A stretch of DNA of 64,000 bases. It comes from Saccharothrix deserti (GTDB lineage: Bacteria; Actinomycetota; Actinomycetes; Mycobacteriales; Pseudonocardiaceae). The stretch spans positions 248,001 through 312,000 of the forward strand of contig NZ_VKAB01000017.1 in the NCBI RefSeq assembly GCF_009769385.1, in the 5' to 3' direction. Shown here one piece after another: positions 8,980 through 17,686 of this stretch. Under the pieces are notes generated by a model. That model searched no databases, had not been told where the DNA came from, and saw nothing but the letters and a program-made list of their open reading frames with translations. Positions within the stretch are counted from its first letter, which is position 1. Each line of letters begins with the position of its first letter. The translations under genes were made by a program, and so were the position numbers.

Positions 8980-9395
8980 CGACCGCAGCTCAGCCAGGCA
9001 GCTTTGGTTGGCTTATCACCGACTTCGTGCGCCGGGTTCCCGGTGTGGCACATTCCGTGGTCGTGTCGGCGGACGGGCTACTGCTCGCCGGCTCGCAGGG
9101 CCTGCCCCGCGACCGCGCCGAGCAGCTGTCCGCCGTGGCATCCGGGCTCGTCAGCCTCACGGCGGGCGCGGCGCGGTGCTTCGAGGCGGGCACGGTCAAC
9201 CAGACCGTGGTCGAGATGGAGCGGGGCTACCTGTTCCTGATGTCGATCAGCGACGGTTCGTGCCTCGCCGTGCTCGCGGCCCCGAACTGCGACATCGGCC
9301 TGGTCGCGTACGAGATGACGCTTCTGGTCGAGCGCGTGGGCCAGCAGCTCACCCCGGAGCTGCGCGCGCAGCTCCAGGGTGTGGTTCGGCGGTAG
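8976..9395 (+). CDS. cvnB: roadblock/LC7 domain protein of the conservon (CvnB)
   Basis: A 139-residue single-domain roadblock/LC7 protein that regulates the cognate MglA-like GTPase. Visible features are the opening FGWLITDFVRRVPGV, the core VVVSADGLLLAGS, and the later strand YLFLMSISDGSCLAVLA. The GTG start at 8976 overlaps the cvnA stop (GTGA), with CAGGAG just upstream, so translation is coupled. Size and order match the second gene of actinobacterial conservons. Confidence 0.95.
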   Translation: MTTAAQPGSFGWLITDFVRRVPGVAHSVVVSADGLLLAGSQGLPRDRAEQLSAVASGLVSLTAGAARCFEAGTVNQTVVEMERGYLFLMSISDGSCLAVLAAPNCDIGLVAYEMTLLVERVGQQLTPELRAQLQGVVRR

Positions 9396-9425
9396 ATCCT
9401 CATGAGATCGTGGGGGTGAAGGTAA

Positions 9426-10184
9426 ATGGCTGAACGATCTGGCGCCGGCGGCCGACGCTTCGGTAGGAACTTCAACTACCAGGAGTGGGCGGTCGGTGGC
9501 TTCCAATTCGCTGAGCCGGATGCCGACCCCGCACAGGACGAGGAAGCCGAGGACGCACCCAACTCGTGGTCGGGCCGCCGGGCGGAGCAGGCGCCGGGAC
9601 CACGAGTCGAAGGCACAGGGCAGGGGCAAGACGATATGTCTCAGCGTGAGGTTGACGACTCGTCGTACGACTACGACGACGTTCCCAACCGGTTCGACAT
9701 CGACGGGTACGGCAGCGGGCTGTTCGGTGGACCCGGGGCCGATCTGTTCGGTGCCCACGGCTTGCCCGACAGCGTGCCGGAACAGGTGCCTTACACGACC
9801 GGTCCGCAGCCGGTCGTGCGGCGGGAGGAGAACCCGGCGGCCGAGTCGGGGTCGCTGGTCCGCCCGTACACGCGGACCGGTGGCCGCACCCGGCCCGATT
9901 ACGACCTCGCGATCGAGGCGCTGGTCTCCACCAGCGAACGCGGTCTCGAACGCGACGCGGCGGTGCTCCCCGAGCACCGTTCGATCTGCGGGTTGTGCAC
10001 CGACACCAGGTCGGTGGCCGAAGTCGCCGCTCACCTCCGGCTCCCGCTCGGCGTGGTGCGGGTGTTGATCGGCGACATGGCGAGCATGGGTTTGGTTTTG
10101 ATTCACCAGGGTGGCTTGGTCGTGGGGGACCGGCCGTCCATTGAATTCCTTGAGAGGGTGCTCAGTGGGCTTCGCAGGCTCTAG
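9426..10184 (+). CDS. cvnC: DUF742 protein of the conservon (CvnC) with long N-terminal extension
   Basis: A 252-residue protein. The C-terminal 120 or so residues are the DUF742 winged-helix-like domain: SLVRPYTRTGGRT, then RSICGLC and SVAEVAAHLRLPLGVVRVLIGDMASMGLV. DUF742 proteins are usually only about 120-130 residues. Here about 130 acidic residues come first, with RRFGRNFNYQEWAVGGF at the start and a YDYDDVPNRFDIDGYGSG stretch in the middle. The ATG follows GAAGG. The end overlaps the GTPase gene by 20 bp. It probably links the kinase or roadblock protein to the GTPase; this is known only in outline for conservons. Confidence 0.92.
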   Translation: MAERSGAGGRRFGRNFNYQEWAVGGFQFAEPDADPAQDEEAEDAPNSWSGRRAEQAPGPRVEGTGQGQDDMSQREVDDSSYDYDDVPNRFDIDGYGSGLFGGPGADLFGAHGLPDSVPEQVPYTTGPQPVVRREENPAAESGSLVRPYTRTGGRTRPDYDLAIEALVSTSERGLERDAAVLPEHRSICGLCTDTRSVAEVAAHLRLPLGVVRVLIGDMASMGLVLIHQGGLVVGDRPSIEFLERVLSGLRRL

Positions 10185-10770
10185 CCCCAACGCGGCCGAA
10201 GGCGCCAAGAAGCCGACGACCTCCGCGAAGATCGTGGTGGCCGGTGGCTTCGGCGTGGGCAAGACGACGTTCGTCGGTTCCGTGTCGGAGATCGTTCCGC
10301 TGACCACCGAAGCGGTGATGACCGAGGCGAGCGCAGGGGTCGACGACCTCTCGGCCACGCCGAACAAGGTCACGACCACGGTGGCCATGGACTTCGGCCG
10401 GGTGTCGCTGGACCAGGACCTGATCCTGTACCTGTTCGGCACACCGGGCCAGCACAGGTTCTGGTTCATGTGGGACGACCTGGTGCGCGGCGCCATCGGC
10501 GCGATCGTGCTGGTCGACACCCGTCGACTGGCCGACGCGTTCGCGTCGATCGACTTCTTCGACGACCGGCAGCTGCCCTACGTCGTCGGCGTCAACTGCT
10601 TCGACGGCCTGCTGCACCACCGCATCGAGGACGTCCGCGAAGCGCTCACGATCGACCAGTCAGTGCCGATAGTGACTTGCGACGCGCGCAACCGGCAGTC
10701 GACCAAGCAGACGCTGATCACGCTGGTCGAGCACGCCATGCGCCAATGGATGTCGGTCCGCGCGGGCTGA
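10165..10770 (+). CDS. cvnD: conservon GTP-binding protein (CvnD)
   Basis: A 201-residue small GTPase. P-loop GGFGVGKTT lies near residue 24, a switch region contains LFGTPGQHRFWFMWDDL, then VLVDTRRLAD, and the base-recognition loop is NCFDG instead of NKxD, as is usual in this family. The chosen GTG at 10165 (VGFAGSSPN) has GAGAGG upstream and lies inside the end of cvnC. An in-frame upstream start at 10111 would add 18 residues copied from the cvnC overlap and is less likely. It is the last gene of the conservon, followed by a strong terminator. Confidence 0.94.
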   Translation: MGFAGSSPNAAEGAKKPTTSAKIVVAGGFGVGKTTFVGSVSEIVPLTTEAVMTEASAGVDDLSATPNKVTTTVAMDFGRVSLDQDLILYLFGTPGQHRFWFMWDDLVRGAIGAIVLVDTRRLADAFASIDFFDDRQLPYVVGVNCFDGLLHHRIEDVREALTIDQSVPIVTCDARNRQSTKQTLITLVEHAMRQWMSVRAG

Positions 10771-10816
10771 TCAGCCCCCACGTGGGCTGATCCACCCCGT
10801 CCGATCCGACGGACTT

Positions 10817-10861
10817 CACGCCGAAGGGCGGTCTCCTCGTGGGAGGCCGCCCTTCGGCGTG
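10817..10861. terminator. conservon terminator
   Basis: A long hairpin: CACGCCGAAGGGCGG pairs with CCGCCCTTCGGCGTG, with further pairing of TC/GA steps around the loop. It lies between the cvnD stop and the stop of the convergent WDPLDD gene, so it can serve both strands. Confidence 0.9.
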
Positions 10862-10887
10862 CCCGACCCGGCGGGTTGTCAGGCCGG

Positions 10888-11133
10888 CTAGTCCAACGGG
10901 TCCCAGTCGTCCAGCGGGTCCCAGTCGTCCAGCGGGTCCCAGTCGTCCAAGGGGTCCCAATCGTCGAGCGGGTCCCAGTCGTCCAGTGGGTCCCACTCCT
11001 CGTCATGGGCGGCAGCCGTGGTGGTCGTGCCGCTGTCGGTGGGTGCGTCGGCGGGTGCGAAGGCGGCCGCGGCACCGCCGGTGGTCAGCACGGCCGCGGC
11101 GGCGACGATCGCGCCCTTGCGGAGAATCCCCAT
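10888..11133 (-). CDS. small secreted protein with six tandem WDPLDD hexapeptides
   Basis: An 81-residue protein. Residues 1-28 look like a Sec signal (MGILRKGAIVAAAAVLTTGG, then AAAAFAPADA), 29-46 form a Thr/Ala/Asp linker, and 47-81 are six WDPLDD units, the last cut to WDPLD by the stop. The mature product would be very acidic, with six evenly spaced tryptophans and no Cys or Lys. The six 18-bp units differ only at synonymous positions (Leu TTG/CTG/CTC, Pro CCG/CCC/CCA, Asp GAC/GAT), which argues that the peptide repeat is under selection. The ATG is preceded by AGGAG. No export or modification enzyme is adjacent. I do not recognise a family; a repetitive secreted or wall-associated peptide or a multi-core peptide precursor are possible. 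Confidence 0.8.
   Translation of the reverse strand: MGILRKGAIVAAAAVLTTGGAAAAFAPADAPTDSGTTTTAAAHDEEWDPLDDWDPLDDWDPLDDWDPLDDWDPLDDWDPLD
10891..10998 (-). repeat. six 18-bp tandem repeats encoding WDPLDD
   Basis: Six contiguous 18-bp units (plus-strand form GTCCAGCGGGTCCCAGTC) in frame with the gene at 10888-11133. Within the repeated hexapeptides all differences between units are silent. Confidence 0.95.
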
Positions 11134-11238
11134 CCTGGTGCTCCTTCGGCGTCCTGAGGGGCGTCCGGGAAACGCCCTGCCTCGACGCTAGGTCGCCGTT
11201 ACGACACCGACGGGTGTTAGCGCGCCACGGTCCGGTGA

Positions 11239-13488
11239 CTACGCTCTGTCGTCCTCGACGAGGGCCGCCGACGTGATCCGGTGCAGCGGGAAACGGCGCA
11301 CCTCGCCGTAGCTGACGTCCACGCCCTCCAGCACGCCACCGCCCACGACGTGCGGCGTGATGACGCGGCGGGCCGCGGTGCCGTGGCTGTCCACGAAGTC
11401 GACCAGGACGCTGCGGCCCTCCCGCGCCGCCCGTTGCAGCAGGGCGAGCGTCGCCGACGGTCCCGCACCCAGGTGACCCGGAACCGAGACCCGCGCACCG
11501 CCCGTGGTCGTCGCGGCGCGGTCGCCCGCACGCACGAGCCGGACCAACTCGCCCAGCTGCTCGTCGGACGGCGTGGTCGGCTGGACCGGCTTCCGACGGC
11601 CCTTCCCGGTGATCCGCCGGCCACTACCGGCCCGCAGGTCCAGCACGTGACCGTCCGGGCCCTCGGCGGCGGGCGCGAACCCGGCCGCGCGCAACCCGTC
11701 CAGCACCTCGGCCAGCGGCAGCGGGCTCACCACCACGGTCGGCGCGATCTTGCGCAGCGCCAGCCGCTCCGCCGCCGCGTGCGACAGCACCTCGGTGATC
11801 AGCACCGGGTCGTCGCAGCGCAGGAACGACCCGGCCGCACCGCCCCGCAGCCGGCCGTGCTTGCGGGCCGCGTCGTCGATCAGGTAGGTCAGCGACTGCG
11901 GCACCGGGGTGCGCGACCGGGTCTTGAACAGCTCGTGCAGGTCGGCGGCGCTCCGGCCCGCGTCGAACGCCCGCCGCACCGAGCCCTCGCGCACCCGGTA
12001 GACGGTGGCGCTGCCGGACGACTCGACGTCCGCCACCAGCGCGATCTCGTCGGCCAGCTCGGGGTCCAGCCGGCCGGGCGCCACGACCGTCAGGTCGGCC
12101 TGCACCAGCACGTGGTCGACCGGGGCCGGCAACGCGTCACCCAGCCGTTTCGCCGCCGGGCCGGGGCCCTCGGTGAGGAGGGTGCGGCCCTGGGCGGTGA
12201 TCGCGTTGTGCGCCAGGACGCCGACCTGCGTGCCCTCGTCCACGGTCCAGCGCACCAACTCGTCGCGCAGCCGTCCGCCACGCCGCGGCGCCCGCCACGC
12301 CAGCACGGCGGCCAGCTCGTCCGGGTCGGTCACGGCGGTGCCCGGTTCCAGCGCGGCCAGGGCTTCGAGGATGCGCTTGCGGTCCCTGGGCGCGCCCGGC
12401 CGGTTCAGCTCGGGGGCCAGCGGGTTGAGCAGGCGGTCGCGGTCGTCGCGCTGCCCGATCAGGCCGGGGAGGCGGGGCAGGTCGAGCCACGCCTGGGCCA
12501 GCGTCGCCCACCGGTGTTCGGGCGCGGCGACCAGCCAGGCGTCGGTCTGCGTGGTCGGCACCCACTCCGGCTCGACGCCCTCGGTGTCGGCGACCAGGCC
12601 CGCGTTGACGACCAGTTCGACCAGCAGCGCGGCCCGGCGGTCGTCCACGTCGAGGTCCTTGGCGAGCTTGCGCAGCTCCCGGACACCGACACCACCCGAC
12701 CGCAACACCGGCGGCGGGTCCTCCGACCAGCTCTTGAGCAGCGTCTCCACGTGCCGGGACAGCTCCAACGCCTCACCGCCGCCGGTGTGGTCGACGTCCG
12801 ACGGGTCGCGGCGGAACGTGGTCAGCGGCGGTTCGGTGGTCTGGATCGCGCCCAGTGGGCGGTCGCCCCGGATCTTCAGGCCGATCTCGCGGGGGAGTTC
12901 GACGGTCAGCGCGTCGCGGCGGACGAGGAGGCCGCGGGCCAGCAGCTTCTGGATCGGCGTGCGGGCGTTGGCGAGGGAGACGATGTGCGCGGCGTCCTTG
13001 GTCTGCCCGACCGGCGGGCCGGCCGCGAGGGTCTGCAGGACGCGGCGTTCGTCCGGTTCCAGCGGGGTCAGGTCGGCGTCGGCGAGGCGCGGGACCGAGC
13101 GCCCCAGGCCGCAGGGGAACGGGTTGACCGCGTCCCGGCTGGCCGGCGGGGTGGAGATCGCGTCGTCGTCGCCCCAGAGCAGCGCGCGGGAGCGGAGGGC
13201 GTCGAGGGCCGGGCCGATGTCGGTGGTGCCGAACAACTCCTGCACGGCGGCCTTGGGCACCGGGGCGAGGTCGGCGTCCAGCACGAGCAGCGCTTCGAGG
13301 GCGGTCAACGTCAGCGTGTCGAGGTCTTCACAGGCCCGCGCCACGGACGCCCGCGACCCGATGCGGGTGGCGAGCACAGTCGTGTCCGCCGGTGGGGGCG
13401 TCGCGAGATCCGGCCGGGCGCGCAGCAGAGCCACGAGCGCGGCATCGTCCTGCGCCCGCAGCCACTCGGCGAGGGTCGTGCCGGACAT
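11239..13488 (-). CDS. XPB-associated helicase C-terminal domain protein (Rv0862c-like)
   Basis: A 749-residue protein of the actinobacterial family carrying the XPB/Ssl2-like helicase C-terminal domain (Helicase_C_3) without a motor domain. The N-terminus MSGTTLAEWLRAQDDAALVALLRARPDL is the usual family opening. The middle region has winged-helix-like stretches, and DHVLVQADLTVVAPGRLDPELA near residue 480 is the helicase-C-like segment. Walker motifs are absent. In mycobacteria the gene lies next to the XPB gene, suggesting a partner role in repair. The ATG at 13488 is chosen because the 41 codons of upstream open frame are low-quality sequence. The role is inferred from synteny only. Confidence 0.88.
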   Translation of the reverse strand: MSGTTLAEWLRAQDDAALVALLRARPDLATPPPADTTVLATRIGSRASVARACEDLDTLTLTALEALLVLDADLAPVPKAAVQELFGTTDIGPALDALRSRALLWGDDDAISTPPASRDAVNPFPCGLGRSVPRLADADLTPLEPDERRVLQTLAAGPPVGQTKDAAHIVSLANARTPIQKLLARGLLVRRDALTVELPREIGLKIRGDRPLGAIQTTEPPLTTFRRDPSDVDHTGGGEALELSRHVETLLKSWSEDPPPVLRSGGVGVRELRKLAKDLDVDDRRAALLVELVVNAGLVADTEGVEPEWVPTTQTDAWLVAAPEHRWATLAQAWLDLPRLPGLIGQRDDRDRLLNPLAPELNRPGAPRDRKRILEALAALEPGTAVTDPDELAAVLAWRAPRRGGRLRDELVRWTVDEGTQVGVLAHNAITAQGRTLLTEGPGPAAKRLGDALPAPVDHVLVQADLTVVAPGRLDPELADEIALVADVESSGSATVYRVREGSVRRAFDAGRSAADLHELFKTRSRTPVPQSLTYLIDDAARKHGRLRGGAAGSFLRCDDPVLITEVLSHAAAERLALRKIAPTVVVSPLPLAEVLDGLRAAGFAPAAEGPDGHVLDLRAGSGRRITGKGRRKPVQPTTPSDEQLGELVRLVRAGDRAATTTGGARVSVPGHLGAGPSATLALLQRAAREGRSVLVDFVDSHGTAARRVITPHVVGGGVLEGVDVSYGEVRRFPLHRITSAALVEDDRA

Positions 13489-13761
13489 CCCCACCACGGT
13501 ATATGCCGACCACCGAGTCGGGGCTGAGCAGCCCCTGAAACCCGCCCGGGTGCGACGCCCGCCCGCCCCGGCCGCGGTCCTGAGCCCGTCCGCTCCGAGC
13601 CACGGCCCCACCCCTCGGTGCCGGCCGGCCTTCGGTGGTGGCGGGCCTCGGCCGCCCGGAATTGTCGGACCCCGTCGGTAAAATCAAAAACAGGGTTCCC
13701 CTGGGCGGGGACCCTTGCGGAGCCAAGCAGTTCGCGCGGTCCGAGGCCTCACTCGTAGGCC
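13489..13761. other. 273-bp intergenic region
   Basis: No credible gene. GGGTTCCCC/GGGGACCC at about 13695-13718 can form an imperfect hairpin that may terminate the exonuclease transcript on the minus strand. Confidence 0.4.
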
Positions 13762-14352
13762 TCACGCGTAGGCGTCGGGCGGGGTGGTCGGGGTCGGTGG
13801 CCAGGCATCGCGCGCTGCCAGGTGCAGGACCAGGGCGGCGATGTTCCAGGCATCGTCCTCACCCCGGTGGTGCCTGCCCTCCAGCGGCAGACCGGCGATC
13901 TCCAGTGCCTGCGCCATTCCCGGCCGTTTGCGCAGCCCGTGCGCCTCGGTGAACACCAGCTTCGCGTTCCAGTGCCGCCGCCCGAACGGGTACCGCACCC
14001 CCGCGGCCCGGCACTGCCGCGTGAACTGCTTGCGGTCGTAGTCGCCCCAGCTCGCCCACGACCGCCCGCCCGCCTCGTGCTCCACCGCCAACAGCCGGCA
14101 CGCCTCGGCGAACTCCACCCCGGTGTCGACCTCCGCCTGCGTCAGACCGGTCAACTCCGTGCAAAAAGAACCGACCGCGGACCGCCGCGGCCGGACGAGG
14201 ACGCGGTGCTTGCCGACCCGCTCGCCCGCGACCAGGTCGACCGTCGTCAGCCCGATCTCGATGATCTCGCTCACCTGACCGGGAGGCGGGTCGCCCTCCC
14301 AGCACGTCGCCTCGATGTCGACCACGTTGAGAAGTCCCGCCGAAGTGCCCAC
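13762..14352 (-). CDS. DEDDh-type 3'-5' exonuclease
   Basis: About 196 residues of an exonuclease of the DnaQ-like/KapD group. Exo I motif VVDIEATCW holds the two metal-binding acids, Exo II is in the region around WASWGDYDRKQF, and Exo III is HHRGEDDAWNIA with the catalytic His and the last Asp. A small RNA or oligonucleotide substrate is likely; the physiological role is unknown. The start is uncertain: the frame opens at GTG 14442, but GTG 14352 lies seven bases after a TATCGT -10 element and just before the conserved LLNVVDIEATCW, so a leaderless start there is preferred. Confidence 0.82.
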   Translation of the reverse strand: MGTSAGLLNVVDIEATCWEGDPPPGQVSEIIEIGLTTVDLVAGERVGKHRVLVRPRRSAVGSFCTELTGLTQAEVDTGVEFAEACRLLAVEHEAGGRSWASWGDYDRKQFTRQCRAAGVRYPFGRRHWNAKLVFTEAHGLRKRPGMAQALEIAGLPLEGRHHRGEDDAWNIAALVLHLAARDAWPPTPTTPPDAYA

Positions 14353-14359
14353 CGCCACA

Positions 14360-14365
14360 ACGATA
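14360..14365 (-). promoter_or_regulatory. leaderless-type -10 box for the exonuclease gene
   Basis: TATCGT on the minus strand ends seven bases before GTG 14352, with no ribosome-binding site between. Confidence 0.5.
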
Positions 14366-14476
14366 AGGATCACGTCGGTGACGTGGCTCTCGGTTTTCCC
14401 GGCAGGCCACCCCGAATCATCACCGGTACGGATGAGGCACACTTGTTCCCGACGCAGGCATCACCGAGGAGGAACC

Positions 14477-14662
14477 GTGGCCAAGGCCCGCCCCGAGCGC
14501 ATCGACCCGCACTGGCCGGAGCCGCCGGCCGACGGCAAGTACGCGGTGTCCGAGCTGGCCAGCGACGTGCAGGGCGCCATGTCCCCGTTCGGAGGGGTCG
14601 CCTTCCCGCTCCCCGTCGAGGACCTCGGCTACCACCACCCGGTGACCGAGATCAACCGATAG
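14477..14662 (+). CDS. small conserved-looking protein, 61 residues
   Basis: A soluble 61-residue protein starting MAKARPERIDPHWPEPPADG and ending YHHPVTEINR. GTG 14477 has GAGGAGG at ideal spacing, which supports real translation. No domain is recognised. It is Pro/His-rich, with DPHWPEPP near the start and VAFPLPVEDLGYHHP near the end. It is divergent from the exonuclease and followed by its own hairpin. Function unknown. Confidence 0.7.
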   Translation: MAKARPERIDPHWPEPPADGKYAVSELASDVQGAMSPFGGVAFPLPVEDLGYHHPVTEINR

Positions 14663-14668
14663 TCCCGG

Positions 14669-14696
14669 ACGCGCGCGGCGGTCGAGCCGCGCGCGT
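14669..14696. terminator. hairpin after the 61-residue gene
   Basis: An 11-bp perfect stem (ACGCGCGCGGC / GCCGCGCGCGT) with a 6-base loop begins 7 bp after the stop codon and is followed by TT. Confidence 0.75.
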
Positions 14697-14715
14697 TCCG
14701 TATACCCGCGCGGTC

Positions 14716-14721
14716 TAGGCT
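14716..14721 (+). promoter_or_regulatory. probable -10 box of the malic enzyme gene
   Basis: TAGGCT lies 37 bases before the ATG and just after the hairpin of the previous gene. GGGAGG precedes the start, so this is a leadered transcript. Confidence 0.4.
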
Positions 14722-14758
14722 CGACTCCTGCTTGAGCTGTGCCGTTCTGGGAGGTTCG

Positions 14759-16147
<1,389 letters not shown>

Positions 16148-16187
16148 CCGCCCGCCGTCTGCGGAGCAGCGGCAATCCAACACCGCC

Positions 16188-16193
16188 TAGCAT
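16188..16193 (+). promoter_or_regulatory. leaderless-type -10 box of the moaC-mogA-moaE operon
   Basis: TAGCAT ends six bases before the moaC ATG at 16200; no ribosome-binding site is present. Confidence 0.55.
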
Positions 16194-16199
16194 CGCTGC

Positions 16200-16673
16200 A
16201 TGAGCAACCAGTTCACCCACTTGGACTCCAGCGGCGCGGCCCGCATGGTCGACGTGTCGGGGAAGGAGCCGACCACGCGGACCGCGGTTGCCTCCGGTGT
16301 GCTGCGCACGACGGACGAGGTGGTGGCGCTGTTGGCCGGCGACGGGCTGCCGAAGGGTGACGCGCTGGCCACCGCCCGGATCGCCGGGATCATGGCGGCC
16401 AAGCGCACCTGGGAGCTGGTGCCGCTGTGTCACCCGATCGCGTTGTCGAGCGTGAAGGTCGACCTGGAGTTGGGTGACGGCGAGGTGCGCATCACGGCGA
16501 CCGTCCGCACGACCGACCGCACGGGTGTGGAGATGGAGGCGTTGACGGCCGTGTCGGTGGCCGGGCTGACGCTGCACGACATGGTGAAGGCGGTCGACCC
16601 GGCGGCGTCCCTGGACGCGGTGCGGGTCGAGCGCAAAGAAGGTGGCAAGACCGGCCTGTGGGTGCGCCCGTGA
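16200..16673 (+). CDS. moaC: cyclic pyranopterin monophosphate synthase MoaC
   Basis: A 157-residue enzyme that converts the MoaA product 3',8-cH2GTP into cyclic pyranopterin monophosphate, the first committed precursor of molybdopterin. Diagnostic pieces are DVSGKEPTTRTAVA, GDALATARIAGIMAAKRTWELVPLCHPI, GVEMEALTAVSVAGLTLHDMVKAVD, and the C-terminal substrate-binding lysines in RKEGGKTGLW. First gene of moaC-mogA-moaE, with a 4-bp overlap to mogA. Confidence 0.97.
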   Translation: MSNQFTHLDSSGAARMVDVSGKEPTTRTAVASGVLRTTDEVVALLAGDGLPKGDALATARIAGIMAAKRTWELVPLCHPIALSSVKVDLELGDGEVRITATVRTTDRTGVEMEALTAVSVAGLTLHDMVKAVDPAASLDAVRVERKEGGKTGLWVRP

Positions 16674-17182
16674 AACCCGCCGACGTACTTCCCTCCGCGG
16701 AGGCGGCACCGAGGACAGCCCGGGTGATCACGGCGTCGAACCGGGCGTCCGCCGGCGTGTACGCCGACCGCGGCGGGCCGATCGTCGTGCAGTGGCTGCG
16801 GGAGCGGTCCTACGACGTGCCGGACCCGGTGGTGGTGCCGGACGGCGAGCCGGTCGCGGAGGCGCTGCGGGCGGCTGTCGCGGACGGTGTCGCGGTGGTG
16901 ATCACGACCGGTGGCACGGGGATCAGCCCCACCGACCGCACCCCGGAGGCGACGCGTTCGGTGCTCGACTTCGAGGTGCCGGGTGTGGCGGACGCGATCC
17001 GCATGTCAGGCTGGCCACGCGTGCCCACCGCCGTGCTGTCGCGCGGGGTGGCGGGTGTCGCGGGCCGCACGCTCGTGGTGAACCTGCCCGGCTCGACCGG
17101 CGGGGTGCGCGACGGGCTGGAGGTGCTCGCGACCCTGTTGGAGCACGCCGTCGACCAGGTGTCCGGAGGTGACCACGCATGA
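16670..17182 (+). CDS. mogA: molybdopterin adenylyltransferase, MogA/MoaB type
   Basis: A 170-residue MoCF-fold protein that adenylylates molybdopterin before molybdenum insertion. Motifs: ARVITASNRASAGVYADRGG, the glycine-rich VITTGGTGISPTDRTPEAT, and LVVNLPGSTGGVRDGLEVL. The GTG at 16670 overlaps the moaC stop (GTGA) and is preferred; GTG 16658 is also in frame and would add four residues. It overlaps moaE by 4 bp. It matches the mog gene of the mycobacterial moa2 cluster. Confidence 0.93.
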   Translation: MKPADVLPSAEAAPRTARVITASNRASAGVYADRGGPIVVQWLRERSYDVPDPVVVPDGEPVAEALRAAVADGVAVVITTGGTGISPTDRTPEATRSVLDFEVPGVADAIRMSGWPRVPTAVLSRGVAGVAGRTLVVNLPGSTGGVRDGLEVLATLLEHAVDQVSGGDHA

Positions 17183-17604
17183 CCGAGGTCCTGCGCGCGA
17201 CCGTCAGCGATCAGCCGCTGTCGGTGGAGGAGCACGCCAAACTCGTGGAGCACGCGGCGGCGGGCGCGGTGGTGACGTTCGCCGGGGTGGTCCGCGACCA
17301 CGACCACGGGCGTTCGGTGCGCGAACTGGAGTACGTCGGGCACCCGACGGCCGGCGCGGTGGTGGCCGAGGTGGTGGCGGACGTGGTGGGCCGGTTCGAC
17401 GGCGTGCGCGCGGTCGCCGTGTCGCACCGGGTCGGGCCGTTGACGATCGGCGACGTGGCGCTGGCGTGCGCGGTGTCCGCCGAGCACCGGGGCGAGGCGT
17501 TCGCGGTGTGCTCGGAACTCGTCGACGAGGTGAAGCGGCGGCTGCCGGTGTGGAAGCGGCAGGTGTTCACCGACGGCACCGACGAGTGGGTCAACATGCC
17601 CTGA
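17179..17604 (+). CDS. moaE: molybdopterin synthase catalytic subunit MoaE
   Basis: A 141-residue large subunit that, with two MoaD, transfers sulfur to cyclic pyranopterin monophosphate. Motifs: GAVVTFAGVVRDHDHGRSV, LEYVGHPTAG, VAVSHRVGPLTIGDVALACAVSAEHR, and the C-terminal KRRLPVWKRQVFTDG with the active-site lysine. The ATG overlaps the mogA stop. Its MoaD partner is encoded at 18719-18973 on the other strand. Confidence 0.96.
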   Translation: MTEVLRATVSDQPLSVEEHAKLVEHAAAGAVVTFAGVVRDHDHGRSVRELEYVGHPTAGAVVAEVVADVVGRFDGVRAVAVSHRVGPLTIGDVALACAVSAEHRGEAFAVCSELVDEVKRRLPVWKRQVFTDGTDEWVNMP

Positions 17605-17612
17605 AGCGGGTG

Positions 17613-17652
17613 GGGGACCCCGGTCCGCCGAGGGGGGCGGTCCGGGGTCCCT
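17613..17652. terminator. terminator between moaE and the convergent rpf gene
   Basis: A 16-bp stem with one mismatch: GGGACCCCGGTCCGCC pairs with GGCGGTCCGGGGTCCC. The loop is short and purine-rich and CTCTAC follows. It can act on both strands. Confidence 0.85.
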
Positions 17653-17686
17653 CTACCGTCGTGCGCCGGCTCGCGCCGACCACGGA

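Noticed and set aside
10718..10996. repetitive GPTGRLGPAGRLGP frame over the WDPLDD repeats
   Set aside because: Another frame of the same 18-bp repeats. Base changes between units are silent only in the WDPLDD frame.
10891..10998. 18-bp repeats as a CRISPR array
   Set aside because: Units are contiguous without spacers and stay in one coding frame.
11281..13527. 748-codon frame antisense to the XPB-associated gene
   Set aside because: Shadow frame; no start signal, no recognisable domain.
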